Of a stretch of 64,000 bases of DNA, positions 23,061-33,800 are shown piece after piece. The DNA is taken from assembly GCA_028622995.1 (NCBI GenBank), contig JAJQJQ010000006.1, forward strand, positions 7,440,001-7,504,000. Direction: 5' to 3'. Source of the DNA: Panagrolaimus kolymaensis. Lineage: Eukaryota > Nematoda > Chromadorea > Rhabditida > Panagrolaimidae. The notes under the pieces were generated by a model that did not search any database, had not been told where the DNA came from, and was given only the letters and a program-made list of their open reading frames with translations. Each line of letters starts with the position of its first letter. Within the stretch, counting starts at the first letter, position 1. Made by a program: the position numbers and the translations under genes.

Positions 23061-23949
23061 GCTGATTCGGCAATCTTTGCTTTGAGAACTGAATCAAAAT
23101 TGAAAACAAGATTGACATGTTTTACCTCTATTTTGAGTATCATGCCGAAAGTCATCACTGGATTTGTGAGAAGCTTTTCACGCGTTCAGTCGATCAGGTT
23201 TGAGATCATTCCATGCACATTGATTACCATGTGTGAAAAAAGGAGAAGCGTGACTGGCGCTATTCCCCTGATAGCATAATTTGGCTTTAAAAAAAACCAA
23301 AAATTAGAAAAGAAACGAAATTGGCGTAAAAAAAGAAGCGGGATTTAATATTAATGGGCATAATTAAAAGAAAGCTACGTTAGACAACAATAAAATGTAA
23401 AAATGAGTGAATAAATTTTATAAGCATTGCCCAAAAGTCATCAATGACACGAGAGTATCACTACATAGAAATTAGAACATAAAACGCTTTGTAATGATTA
23501 AAATAGTTTTTAATTAAGAAAAAGATAAAATTAAAGTTCAAATAGCCCATTTATTTATAAACTACAATTGCCGTGGTTACTTTTAATCTTAAAAATGGAA
23601 ATGACTAATGTATTTAGTTAATATAAGCATGTAATTTTGATAGCCATGAAGCAAATAATAAAATACTTGTATTACCTGAATCTAGGAGCAACAAAGGTTT
23701 ATCCATCGGGTAATATCCAAACATGATAATAACCAAAAACAAAAAATAAAAGGTGAAGTTTGATGAACGTTGAAAAAAATGTTAGCAATAAAAAACGTGA
23801 ATGAAGCAAGTTCATGCCACACATCTGGCAAAATGGACTTTCGCTTTTACATGGGAAGGTTGGAATTCTCGATCTTTGAACAACCAAACAAAATTGTTTA
23901 CATCTTTTATCCCTCTGATAATTTACACTCCTTTTTTTTTAGGAATTTT
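23061..23949. other. Divergent promoter region between homeobox gene and glyoxalase II
   Basis: The part adjoining the homeobox gene (23061-23280) is less AT-rich than the rest, as expected for a 5' flank. No RNA gene or repeat is visible. The last bases before 23950 are a long T-run ending in TTTTTTTTTAG, the probable trans-splice acceptor of the glyoxalase gene. Confidence 0.5.
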
Positions 23950-24837
23950 ATGCTCAAAAATTTAATCACTCAAAGGTTATTACAACAACATCTTCAACAA
24001 TTTAGAACCATGAAAATCATTCCAATTCCAGCTCTCCAAGACAATTATCAATATCTCATCATTGATGATCAAGGAACGAAGCATGCAGCCATTGTTGATC
24101 CTGTTGATGTTGATTCAATCAAAGAAAATGTTGAAAAAGAAGGTGTTCAACTTATTGTTGGTCTAGTTACTCATCATCATATGGATCATTCAGCTCATTC
24201 TGGTAAACTTCGTTCAACTTTTGGTGATAATATTGAAGTCTTTGGAAATGATTGCAAACGAATCAATGGTCAAACTCAATCAACTGTTCATGGAGCTTCA
24301 TATTCTTTAGGAAATATTCAATTTTCAACTTTTCATACTCCATGTCATACTAGTACTCATGTTTGTTACTTTTTCGTCGATCCTGCAACTGATGAACGTG
24401 CTGTTTTTACTGGTGATACTCTCTTCATTGGTGGATGTGGACGATTCTTTGAAGGTACCGCTAAAGAAATGGATGAAGCTTTGAATAAGACATTGGCTAG
24501 TTTACCTGATGATACTGTACGTTTTGTTCTTTTTGCTGCCACATATTTACTTACCATCTTCATTTTTTAGAAAGTCTGGTGTGGTCATGAATATACCGTT
24601 AACAACTTGAAATTCGCGAAGAAGGTTGATCCTCATAATGCTGTTGTTGAAGAAAAGTTTCAATGGGCTCAAAAGCAACGTGAAGCAAACAAGTACACAA
24701 TTCCTTCAACCATTGGAGAAGAAAAGAAATTCAATCCATTTATGCGTGTTCGAGAAGATGCTCTCAAAGCTTCCACTGGAAAGAATGATCCTATTGAAGT
24801 CATGCAAGCTTTGCGTGATATGAAAAATAACATGTAA
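23950..24837 (+). CDS. HAGH: Hydroxyacylglutathione hydrolase (glyoxalase II)
   Basis: Hydrolyses S-D-lactoylglutathione to D-lactate and glutathione, the second step of methylglyoxal detoxification. Exons 23950-24516 and 24571-24837 give 277 residues. The metallo-beta-lactamase core shows THHHMDHSAHS (usual family motif THHHWDH, with Trp changed to Met), the second-metal His in TPCHTSTHV, Asp in FTGDTLFIGGCGRFFEG, and the last ligand in VWCGHEYT; the C-terminal substrate-binding helix ends NPFMR...P. Two in-frame ATGs are usable: 23950, directly behind a TTTTTTTTTAG acceptor, adds an Arg/Gln/Leu-rich leader (MLKNLITQRLLQQHLQQFRT) like a mitochondrial presequence; 24010 (MKIIPIPALQDNY) gives the cytosolic form. 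Such dual initiation is known for human HAGH. Confidence 0.95.
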
Positions 24838-25110
24838 ATAGTTTTTGTTGTTTCATATATTTTGTAATGTAAATTTAAATGTTTGTGTGTTTTTTAATTT
24901 ATGTAATAAACTCGGTGTTGTGATTGCAATTGGTTGACGAAGAGATATGTTAGATAGACAATGTTCAAAACTCCCGCAAACTCAAGGGAAAGTTCATTTA
25001 GCCAAACTAACTTTTGGTTTTAAATTGAGCGAGCGAAGTTCCCAATTTTAGTTTTCAGCTTTGAAACTTTGAAATCAAGCTTTTCTTCTTTCTAAAGTTT
25101 TTTTTCAAAC
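24838..25110. other. Short intergenic spacer
   Basis: Contains the glyoxalase II 3' UTR, with an ATAA-rich polyadenylation region near 24905, and the 5' flank of the NOC3L gene on the same strand. Nothing else seen. Confidence 0.5.
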
Positions 25111-27718
25111 ATGGTTAAAAAAGCTAAAGTAGTCAAAGATATTGGACGTAATCAGCGTGTAAAGCTGAAGAGAAAGCTTAATCTTGCAATCCGAAGTGGA
25201 AAACTAAAGAAACATCAACGTGATCAAATTACTAAAATCAAAGAGAAGAAAACTGCAGAGAAACGAAAGAAGATTGATGAGGTTAGTTTATTTTATTTTT
25301 AGACCTATTAAATAATACTAAAATTATTTTAGGCATATGATGATTATGAACATGAACGAGCTTACAAGCGTAAACAAGATGATATCTCTGATAATGAAGA
25401 ACGCATGGATGTTGTTGATAAGAATGCTGCAATTATGTGTGATAGTGAAGCTGAAGAAGAAGATCCCTTACCACTTGATATGCTTGATGATGATGTTGAT
25501 TGGGAGAACAGCGCCTTTTTCAATAAGAAACGCAAACTTTTGGTAAAAGAAGTGAAGGATGAAAAAGATGAAGTTCGTCGTTTCAAAACTGATTTACGTG
25601 ATGACGAAAAAGAAATGCTTCCAATCAAACTCAGCGATGGAACAGTAAAACGTGTTATTAAGAAGGTCAAATCAGAATTCGATGAAGATGCTGACGAAGA
25701 TATTAAACCCGAATTTGAAATCAAACAAGAAGATGATACAGATGGTTTATCTGCAGCTGAACTTTTGGTAAAACGTAAAGAATTATTGGAAGAAGCAAAA
25801 CAAGAAATAGCAAGAACATGCTTAGCTATTACTGCTGATCCAGAACATAATATTATGAGATTCAAGAAACTTTTGGAGCGAGCTACTGGACAAGGTGTTC
25901 ATTCATTGGTTCGTGAATCGACACAAAAACTTGCACTCGCTTCTCTTTCTAAAGCATTCATCGAAGCTGCTCCTGGTTATCCAATTCGACAATTAACCGA
26001 AATTGAAAAGAAGCAAACTATGGGCAAAGATACTAAGGTGCTGTTTCGTTTTGAAGAATCATTATTGCTCTATTATTTGAAGTACTTGAAATTGCTTGAA
26101 AAATATTCTCGAAGTAAGTTATAAACTTTCTTTTAAGTTGCTTAATATTTATGTTTTCAGTTTTTCTTACTCGTGGTAAAACAACATTTGATGAATCAAC
26201 GTTCTCTCACAAATTGGGCATTATTTCTGTCAAAGCTATGTCTCAACTTCTCAACAAACTTTCACATTTCAATTATGCGACGAATATTGTTGGCTATTTA
26301 GCAAGATTAGCTACAAGTGTTTATCATCCTGTTGTTCTCGAAGCATGCGATGGAATCTCTGCAATGTTTAAAGAAGATATTGTTTTCAAAATGTCTTTTC
26401 ATGCTGTTAAAACAATTGCAACTTTAGTGAATCAAAAGAGTTGTTATGTTACTCCTGAATTATTAGAAACTTTTGTGTCTCTGAGGATTAAAGAAGTTGA
26501 TAAGGATAATCGTGCGAAAGAAAAACATCATCTCAAAGTTCGACGTTCTCAAATTTTGAAGGAAAGAAAATCAAAATCTCAAAAGAAGTTTCAACATCAA
26601 GTGCAGCAATTGGAGCATGATTTGAAGAAGATTCAAGCGGCTGAAAGCTTATCGACAAAATTGAAATATGGAACTGAAACAATGAAACATGTATTCGCAA
26701 CTTATTTCCGTGTTATGAAAAGAATGCCAACAACAAAGCTGCTTGCGCCTGTATTAGCTGGTTTATCGAAATTTGCTCATTTGATAAATATTGAATTTTT
26801 TGATGATCTTATTTTCTGTCTTGAAGAAATTGTGGAAATGCAGGTTTGTTTACTTTTGATTTTCATGAAAGCTTTTATACCGTAATTTTTTTCAGCATCT
26901 CCGTGTAACTGATTCCCTTCATTGCATCAAAACTATTTTCGTCATTTTATCTGGTGAAGGTCAAGCGCTGAACATCGATCCATTCAGATTCTACAGATCC
27001 ATGTATTCTTTGCTTCCAGCTGTTCCATTCCAAAAAGATCCTATGCTTCTCCAACAAGAAGTTGAAATCGTCGTTGAATGCATTGATATTATGTTAAACA
27101 AAAGAAAAAAGCAAGTATCAATTGGAAGAGTTGCTGCATTTGTTAAACGCCTACTATCAATTTCTTTTATGTTATCAAATCGTCAATGTGTCGCCATTAT
27201 TTCTTGTATTCGCTCCATCTTTCTCAATCATCACCGATTGAAATGCTTAATTGAAGATGATTCTGATGCTGTCACCAATGGAATATTTCGTCCTGATATT
27301 ATTGATCCTGATACTTGCAATGCTCTTTCTTCAAGTGCACTTCCTGAACTGAATAAATTACTCAGAGTAAGACTATCTTTTTATTCATTGTTTACTAATA
27401 ATCCTTTTTCTTTTTTCAGTATCCCGAAAGAATTGTCAATCTATTTGCTGATAATATTTTGAGTGGATTACCATCAACTGGAGAAAAACGATTACCTCCT
27501 GAATGGATGACGATGTGAGTTTATGCTTCTTGAGTTAACATTTCATTGAATTTGTTTATTTTAGAACTCCAAAAGACTGGCTACATTCTGAGCTCATCAA
27601 AGCTGATCGTCCTTCACCATTCCTTGAAAGTCTCATGAAAGCAGCAAAGAAAAAGAAGAACATACTCTCCTCAAAGAACCTATGTTCAACCGTAAATGAT
27701 TGGTTATTGTATGTTTAA
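25111..27718 (+). CDS. NOC3L: Nucleolar complex protein 3 homolog (ribosome biogenesis)
   Basis: Six exons (25111-25281, 25333-26113, 26161-26843, 26896-27366, 27420-27514, 27565-27718) give 784 residues. Residues 1-60 are strongly basic (nucleolar targeting), followed by an acidic stretch. The NOC3p N-terminal domain is at ~235-290 (RATGQGVHSLVRES...ASLSKAF.EAAPGYPIR), and a long helical CBF/MAK21-type repeat region runs through ~320-780, including SLHCIKTIFVILSGEG and DP...N.L.SSALPEL. The C-terminal PKDWLHSELIKADRPSPFLESL is typical. Noc3p with Noc2p escorts pre-60S particles through the nucleolus and is also implicated in replication licensing. Exon phases are exact. The gene converges on UVSSA, leaving about 390 bases between stops. 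Confidence 0.93.
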
Positions 27719-28105
27719 TATTCTTTTATTGTTTTATTTTTTGTTGAGTTTGAAATAAATTTTATTACATAAATTCTTTTGTGTGTTATTTGATACAACA
27801 ATATTTTACCAAAATTCTTAGTTGCGAAAAGTTAAAACTGAAAATTTAGAGAAAAAATGCAAGCTTCCTTCAAAATTATCCAAACGGAAATAAGTTTTAA
27901 AAAAGGTTGTCTATTTCGTTATGTAAATATTTGGCCATTAGAAAGAAGCAAGCTTCAGATGAAAAAATCACAATACAAAAAACACTTTGATTAATTACAA
28001 TTTATTCACATGAAAACAAAATTATTATGAAAAACAAATTTATAAACCCGTAAAAAACAATTTATGCACAAAAAAATACAAATGAAAGACAAAAACATAT
28101 ATTAA
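27719..28105. other. Convergent 3' UTR region between NOC3L and UVSSA
   Basis: AT-rich stretch holding both 3' ends. AATAAA near 27754 serves NOC3L. No other signal. Confidence 0.55.
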
Positions 28106-30117
28106 TTAAATATAGTTGAATTGATGAGCGAATTTCTTGGCTGCTTTGCTCTGTTGAATGGCATCCAAGGTGTCGGTGACTCGCTTCAATGATCTTTTGT
28201 CGAACAATTTTGTTGATAGTCGTTCTCTCGTCTTCTTATGAGCAGACTTCTCACGTTTCTTTGGAGCATTGGCGCGTTTCTTTCCTTTGGCAATATCATA
28301 GCTGAATTTTCCACCAGTTTGTTTCTCCAATTCTCGATAAAGTGCATCATCTTCAGCTTCTTGCCTTTTCTTTTCATATTCAGCTCGCATTCTTTCAAAA
28401 TGAGTTGGAGAATTTCTAGCTTTTCCATCACCGACGATTTTGCCTTGTTCATCTCTATCGATAATAGGTCCATGAAGAGGGCAATTCACTCGATCCATAC
28501 GAGGACAAAGTCGACCAGAAGGTAATGGAGTTCGACAGGATTTTGTAATTTCTGGCATTTCTCCAACGAATGTAATAACACGTTGACGATAAATTTCTTC
28601 AGATTCTTGCCCAACTTCACTAAAAATATGCGATCATTGTTAATGAACTTATAAGGATGGAAGAAAAAAAATTACTTTTCATCTGGTGGCCGCCAAAATC
28701 GATGCCCATCAGCACGATTCCTTTCAATGTCAGCTGGTTGAACATCTTCACCCCAATATTTCAAGTCTAACCCATAAGTTAAAGTGGGAATTTCTTGCTT
28801 TTTGCTTGACGATGATGGCTCATCCTTTTTCTTTCTTAACTTATCAAGTGAGGCCTGTTTCTCCATTTCAGCAATTTGTTCAATCAATTCTCTTTCAACA
28901 GAAACGTCTTCCTTTCCATTCTTGTTAACTTCTTCATCAAGATCAAGGCCTTCTGGATCAGCAATGTTGAGATCAACTTCTTCAAATCCATCGTCATCGT
29001 CGTCATCTGAATCTTCAACAGCTGCTGACGCTCTTGTAATCATTGCCTGTCGCTTTTCGATAATCTTAATATCCTTGAATTTTCTTAATTCTTGATTCAA
29101 ACTTCGTTGAAGATCCAACATTTCATTAAGGACAATACCATCGCCACCATCCTTCGTCATTTGTGAAACCCATCTATCGACCTTTCTTATATTTGCATCC
29201 AAAAGTTTCTGACTATCCTTGAAAGTTCTAATAAGTTCTCCATTATCTTCTGTCATCTCGATCATAATTTTATCAGGAATTGAAATAACCAAATTCCTCT
29301 GTAATATTGGAGTCTTTGAAGATGAAGAAGAGCTTGATTCAAAAGTTTGTGGATCATCGAATTCACGGAAATCAGGAATAAGCAGCGAAATGGTTGTTTG
29401 AGCTTCAGTAATAAATTCTTTAATATGAGCTTTTGATTCGTTATAATCCTTCATAGCTTTATCAATTATTTTCTTATCAACAGCTTCTTTTCGAATTCTT
29501 TCAGCTTCATTACGTCGTCGTTCAACATCTGTTTGACCATCAGATCTTGCAAAATTGAAAGTTCTTGAAGAAAGTAATACAGTTTTAGCATTTTCAAGCT
29601 TTGGATATCCAGAAACAAATTTTTGCACCCATAGCTTAAAAATTTGTAAGGTTTCTTTCTTGAGGTGTGTTGCAGCTAGAGGTGGACCAGGAAGAGGAAA
29701 ATAAAGTGGATCAAGTTCGACAGTGTATACAAGGAAATCCTAAATAATAAATGATTAGTTTATATGTTTTTAATAAAAGTGTTAAAGTTTACTTGTAATG
29801 AATCAACAATAGCAGTTCGAAAAGCATGCGAGCGTTGAAAGAAATAATCGACCAATAAGACAATGCATAAACGTTTATCACTATTTTGACTTCGAAGATG
29901 TGTAAAAATTGGATCGACAAATTCTGGAATCAATTGATCATCTCTTTTTATCAAATCTTTCAGCTTTTTCAATAATGGTTGATTGAGTTCACGTTTTTCA
30001 TAATCAAACTAAAAGAAATTGTATTAGCTTTAGTTAATTAAACAAAATGAATAAACATACCTTTCGGACAATATTTCGAACAATTCCTTTTACTTCTTCA
30101 AGATTACCTAACGACAT
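28106..30117 (-). CDS. UVSSA: UV-stimulated scaffold protein A homolog
   Basis: Exons 30117-30061, 30008-29793, 29739-28676 and 28619-28106 give 616 residues. The N-terminal ~150 residues match the helical VHS-like domain of UVSSA (LKKLKDLIKRDDQLIPE, QRSHAFR, LVYTVELDPLYFPLPGPP). A coiled, acidic middle (DSDDDDDDGFEEVD) follows. The C-terminal DUF2043 zinc domain has CRTPLPSGRLCPRMDRVNCP with the next ligands C-P-L-H-G, then PIIDRD. UVSSA binds stalled RNA polymerase II with CSA/CSB, recruits USP7 and TFIIH, and so drives transcription-coupled nucleotide excision repair. The basic C-terminal tail (KKRANAPKKREK) is probably nuclear. Head-to-head with the next gene at 30.4 kb. Assignment is firm. 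Confidence 0.93.
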
Positions 30118-30454
30118 CTTTATAAATTAATGTTAGCAAAAATGAAGTCGTGGAAAACGCTTTCAAAAGAAGTTGGATGATGAAGAAATTTTTTTCTTCA
30201 TCGTGGTGTTTACATTGCCGGATATTTAGCCAAACATGCATGGGAAAAAGGCAAAATTTTTAACTATCGTAAGATGTTGCTAAAATTAGATAGATGGCCT
30301 TCGATATCGTTGATATCTCTTTTTTATTTTTTTTTTAGGAATTATGCAAATTTTCAAATTTTTCCATGAATTGTTATAAATCCTAAAACATGCTGAGTTT
30401 TTCTTTCATTCTTGGCTTTTTACGGTGCTTTGGAAAGCAACAAAATAATAACAT

Positions 30455-30876
30455 TTGAAGATTCAAAAACATCAACAAAAGAAAAAGAAAATATCATCAT
30501 CAAAAATCTTGTTTCTCATCCTTCCGTTGCTTCTTCTTCTACCAATTTTAAATGCTCAATCAGCTGAAGATGGGGTAAAGACTCGGATGAATTGCTATGT
30601 TATGGATGCTCTTATGGTTATCGAAGTTATGGATATCCTTATTATTCCTATCCTTATTATCTCTATGATGATAGTTCTGGTAACTCGAATGGTACTGCTA
30701 CAGATGGAGCTCTTATTGGTGGAATCCTTGGTGGAATCTTTGGTGGAATGTGTCTCCTGATTATTATCATTCTTATTTTTCTTACCTGTGCCGATAAATG
30801 TTCTAAGAAGAAGAAGAAACAAAATGCTCCATCACCACTACCTGAATCGTTAGCTTCACCACCATTAGAAGTTTAA
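30455..30876 (+). pseudogene. Small Tyr-rich membrane protein, start lost and frameshifted
   Basis: Two frames together read as one type I membrane protein. The first encodes a typical signal peptide (KILFLILPLLLLLPILNA, then QSAEDG). The second encodes CYGCSYGYRSYGYPYYSYPYYLYDDSSGN, a Gly-rich transmembrane helix (GGILGGIFGG then ten aliphatic residues), a CADKC-KKKKK stop-transfer and a Pro-rich tail to 30876. The join fails at GGGG 30572-30575: deleting two bases or adding one would restore it, and no intron fits. The expected initiator is ATA at 30491; no ATG precedes the signal peptide in frame. Either this copy is a decayed gene, the assembly is wrong at both points, or expression uses a non-AUG start and ribosomal frameshifting. 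The second frame alone is strongly gene-like in composition. Confidence 0.6.
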
Positions 30877-33800
30877 TAATGGTAAAATATTTTCTTGAAA
30901 ACTTCATTTTTCTAATAAAGATAATTTTAGATCTTCTCGTGTTCTCTCGATATCAACCAGATTGTGTTTTTAGGATTCAATAACAAGGATGGATAAATGG
31001 AAAGATATAATTTGATCTCTTGCTGTAATGTTTATATGTATATTCTAAAAACTGTATAATTTTGCTATGCTTTAACATCAATAAATTATAATGTTTTTTA
31101 TACCATTTTGTATGCACATGTTTTGTTCTTCGATTATGTTAACTTTCAAATTCTCCCATGAATCGAGTTTATTTCCCTATCTTTTTTTCTTCTTCATGTT
31201 TTTTTTTTTTTTAAAAACCTTTTGTTTTTATTGTGGCGGAAGAAAGATAGCCGAAGGCGGTTAGCATTGTTTTTGTTTTGTTTTTCAATTAATTCGATAA
31301 TGCTCTTCTTTTTTCTTGAAGTTTTTATTGTTAACAAAAAATGTAAAGGCGTTGTTGCAAGAATCCAAAAACGTTGATATCTTTTTATTGAAGTTAAAAA
31401 AATTTATTTCTCGAGAAAAGCTTCCTTCCATTCATTAACTAACCTTTTTGTCTTTTCATCATTTTGACCTCCAAAAAAAGGAAGAAGGAATTCCAAGCAT
31501 TTTATTGTGTATATTTTTATCTCTTATCAGGCAACAAAGATTTTTAAAGAAGCACACACAGACCCATAAAAATGAACCCCATTTGACTTCGCCATTCAAT
31601 AAGTAGCTAGATAGATCATAAAATAAAACAAAGTTTTCATGGCCCTTCAGAGCAGCCACAAAACTTTCTGCTTCTTTGCAAAATTCGATAAGCATTTGCG
31701 TTTTTTAGGAATTTTTATTGTTGCTTTTACTACCCATTATTTTTTTTAGAAGCTTCCATGAAAAAAGAAAAAGAAGTTTAATTGGAATGAAGCAAAATCA
31801 TCATCATGACGTCGTTGTTGAATGCTGTCGCATACTTGAAATTTTTGGGTGTAATTTTCTTATTTTATTATTTTCTCAAATACAAAAATCCTTAAATAAA
31901 TAATAAGAATTTTGTTATTTAAATTAAATTTTGCTTTTTGTTATCAAAGTTCTTTGTTTTGCTTTATTGCTTTTTGCAGCAGCGATGTGTCATCGTCATC
32001 ATCCATGATGACTTTCACTTTTATTTTTAATATCATTGGAATATTTTTATAAACTTTAAGGAATTTCGGAAAACAAGTTAGAGAAATAAATAATTTTGTA
32101 GCATAAAAATAACAAACTTTTTGTTGAGGAAGAACTCCAAAATTTTTTGATGCTTACCAAAACGAAGTACGATAAAGCTGTTTCAGAAGCAAAAAAATGG
32201 TTGAAACTCTGTTGATTTGGATTTTTTATTAGCGACCTGCTTTACCATAAAAAATGCCTCCAAATTTTGTTGTTCACGGGAAATTAGAAATGAGTAATGC
32301 TGTTATTGACTTTAACGTTTCTTAATCTCATTAGGTAAGATTTTGATGATGATGACCTCAAATATTATTTCAAAACAATACATACATATACGATCGTAAA
32401 ATTTTTTCCCCTCGTTAAAGCTCATGCTGCTTATTTACCTTGATTTGTTGTTTTCGTTGTTATATTATGTTTGATACAATTTCGTTTTACACCTCATAAA
32501 AAACTAAAATGATTGTAGTTAGTCCGTTGTCCAAAAAGCAAGCAAAAACTACTAACAAAAAACGTGATGGAACACTTTTTTTTCTTCCTGTAAATGTTTC
32601 TTTATCTTCCTTTTTTCTCTCTCGCCTATTTTTAGGTAAATTGTTTCATTTATTTTTAGAATCAAAATAAAATAATGATTTCCATTTTTAAAGTGATTCA
32701 TTTCTTTCTTTTTTTGTTGATTGTTTAAGATTAACGTCATTGGCTCAACTTATCTTCTGTTTTTCTTACATTTTTTAGTAGGTTTCTAAAATTCCATCGT
32801 GTTTACAATTTTAATCTCGAAGAAAAAAATTGTATAAAAATGTTTTAACCCTTTTTTCCATTTTTGGTTGAAGAAGCAGCTTTCATTTTTATGGATGATG
32901 GCTTCATAGTTTTTTTTTGAAAGTTGTAAATAAGAAAGTATCAAATTTCGGATGGATGAGATTTTTTGCGTCTCAACGAAAACAAAAAAGTAAAAATGCG
33001 TGGCTTCTTTTACATTTATTTTTTATGGAAGTTCATTTTTTTTTGTGTGAAACTTCTTTGGTTACCACCATCATCACTAAAAGAGGTGTTAAAATTAGAA
33101 AAATAAATAAATAAGAAGTTTCGTCACAGAAATGTATCCATCCATATATTTTTTATGAGAAAGAATATTTTATGTTTTGATCAAGCAAAAATAGTTTGAA
33201 ATTACTGTAATTTTTGCTTCAGCAAAATATTAAAATCTTTTCTTTATCCAAAAAGTAAAACTTTGTAAATTAATTTTTGATAAGCATTTTTAAATATTTT
33301 TTAAATAACAAATACGAAACTTTCGCCTCCTCATATTTTTCTCTAATTTTTCATATTTTGTAAAAGGCTTTTTCTTCTTGCGTTAATTACCCTTTGTTTT
33401 TTATCTTATCAATTTCAAAGTGCATTAACCACATTTTTTTGGGAGGAAACAACTCTCCTCATGTTTACATAAAATGACTAACAATCATAAAAAACTGTGA
33501 CTTCAAACAAACTTCTGATAACCAAGTTTTTTTCTATATAAATTTACCGCGCTTTTTTAATTTTATTTTTGTAAACTTTCTTTCCGATAATCAAAATGGG
33601 CTTCATCGTGGTACTCGTTGTTACAACCTTTTCTAACAAAACAATTTCCGATAAATTTAAAGGAGAGGTATCTCTCAAGTATTTTTCTAAAAATTTTAAT
33701 GATAAGAACAAAAGTTAAAACTTCAATGAAAAAATGAAGGTATTTTTCAGGTACTCTTCTTTTTGTTTTGCATGTTTGTTTTTCAAATTTTAAATTTAAC

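Noticed and set aside
22899..23279. 126-residue plus-strand frame overlapping the paired-domain exon
   Set aside because: It is a shadow of the minus-strand PAI domain exon plus 5' flank; the minus-strand frame has clear homology.
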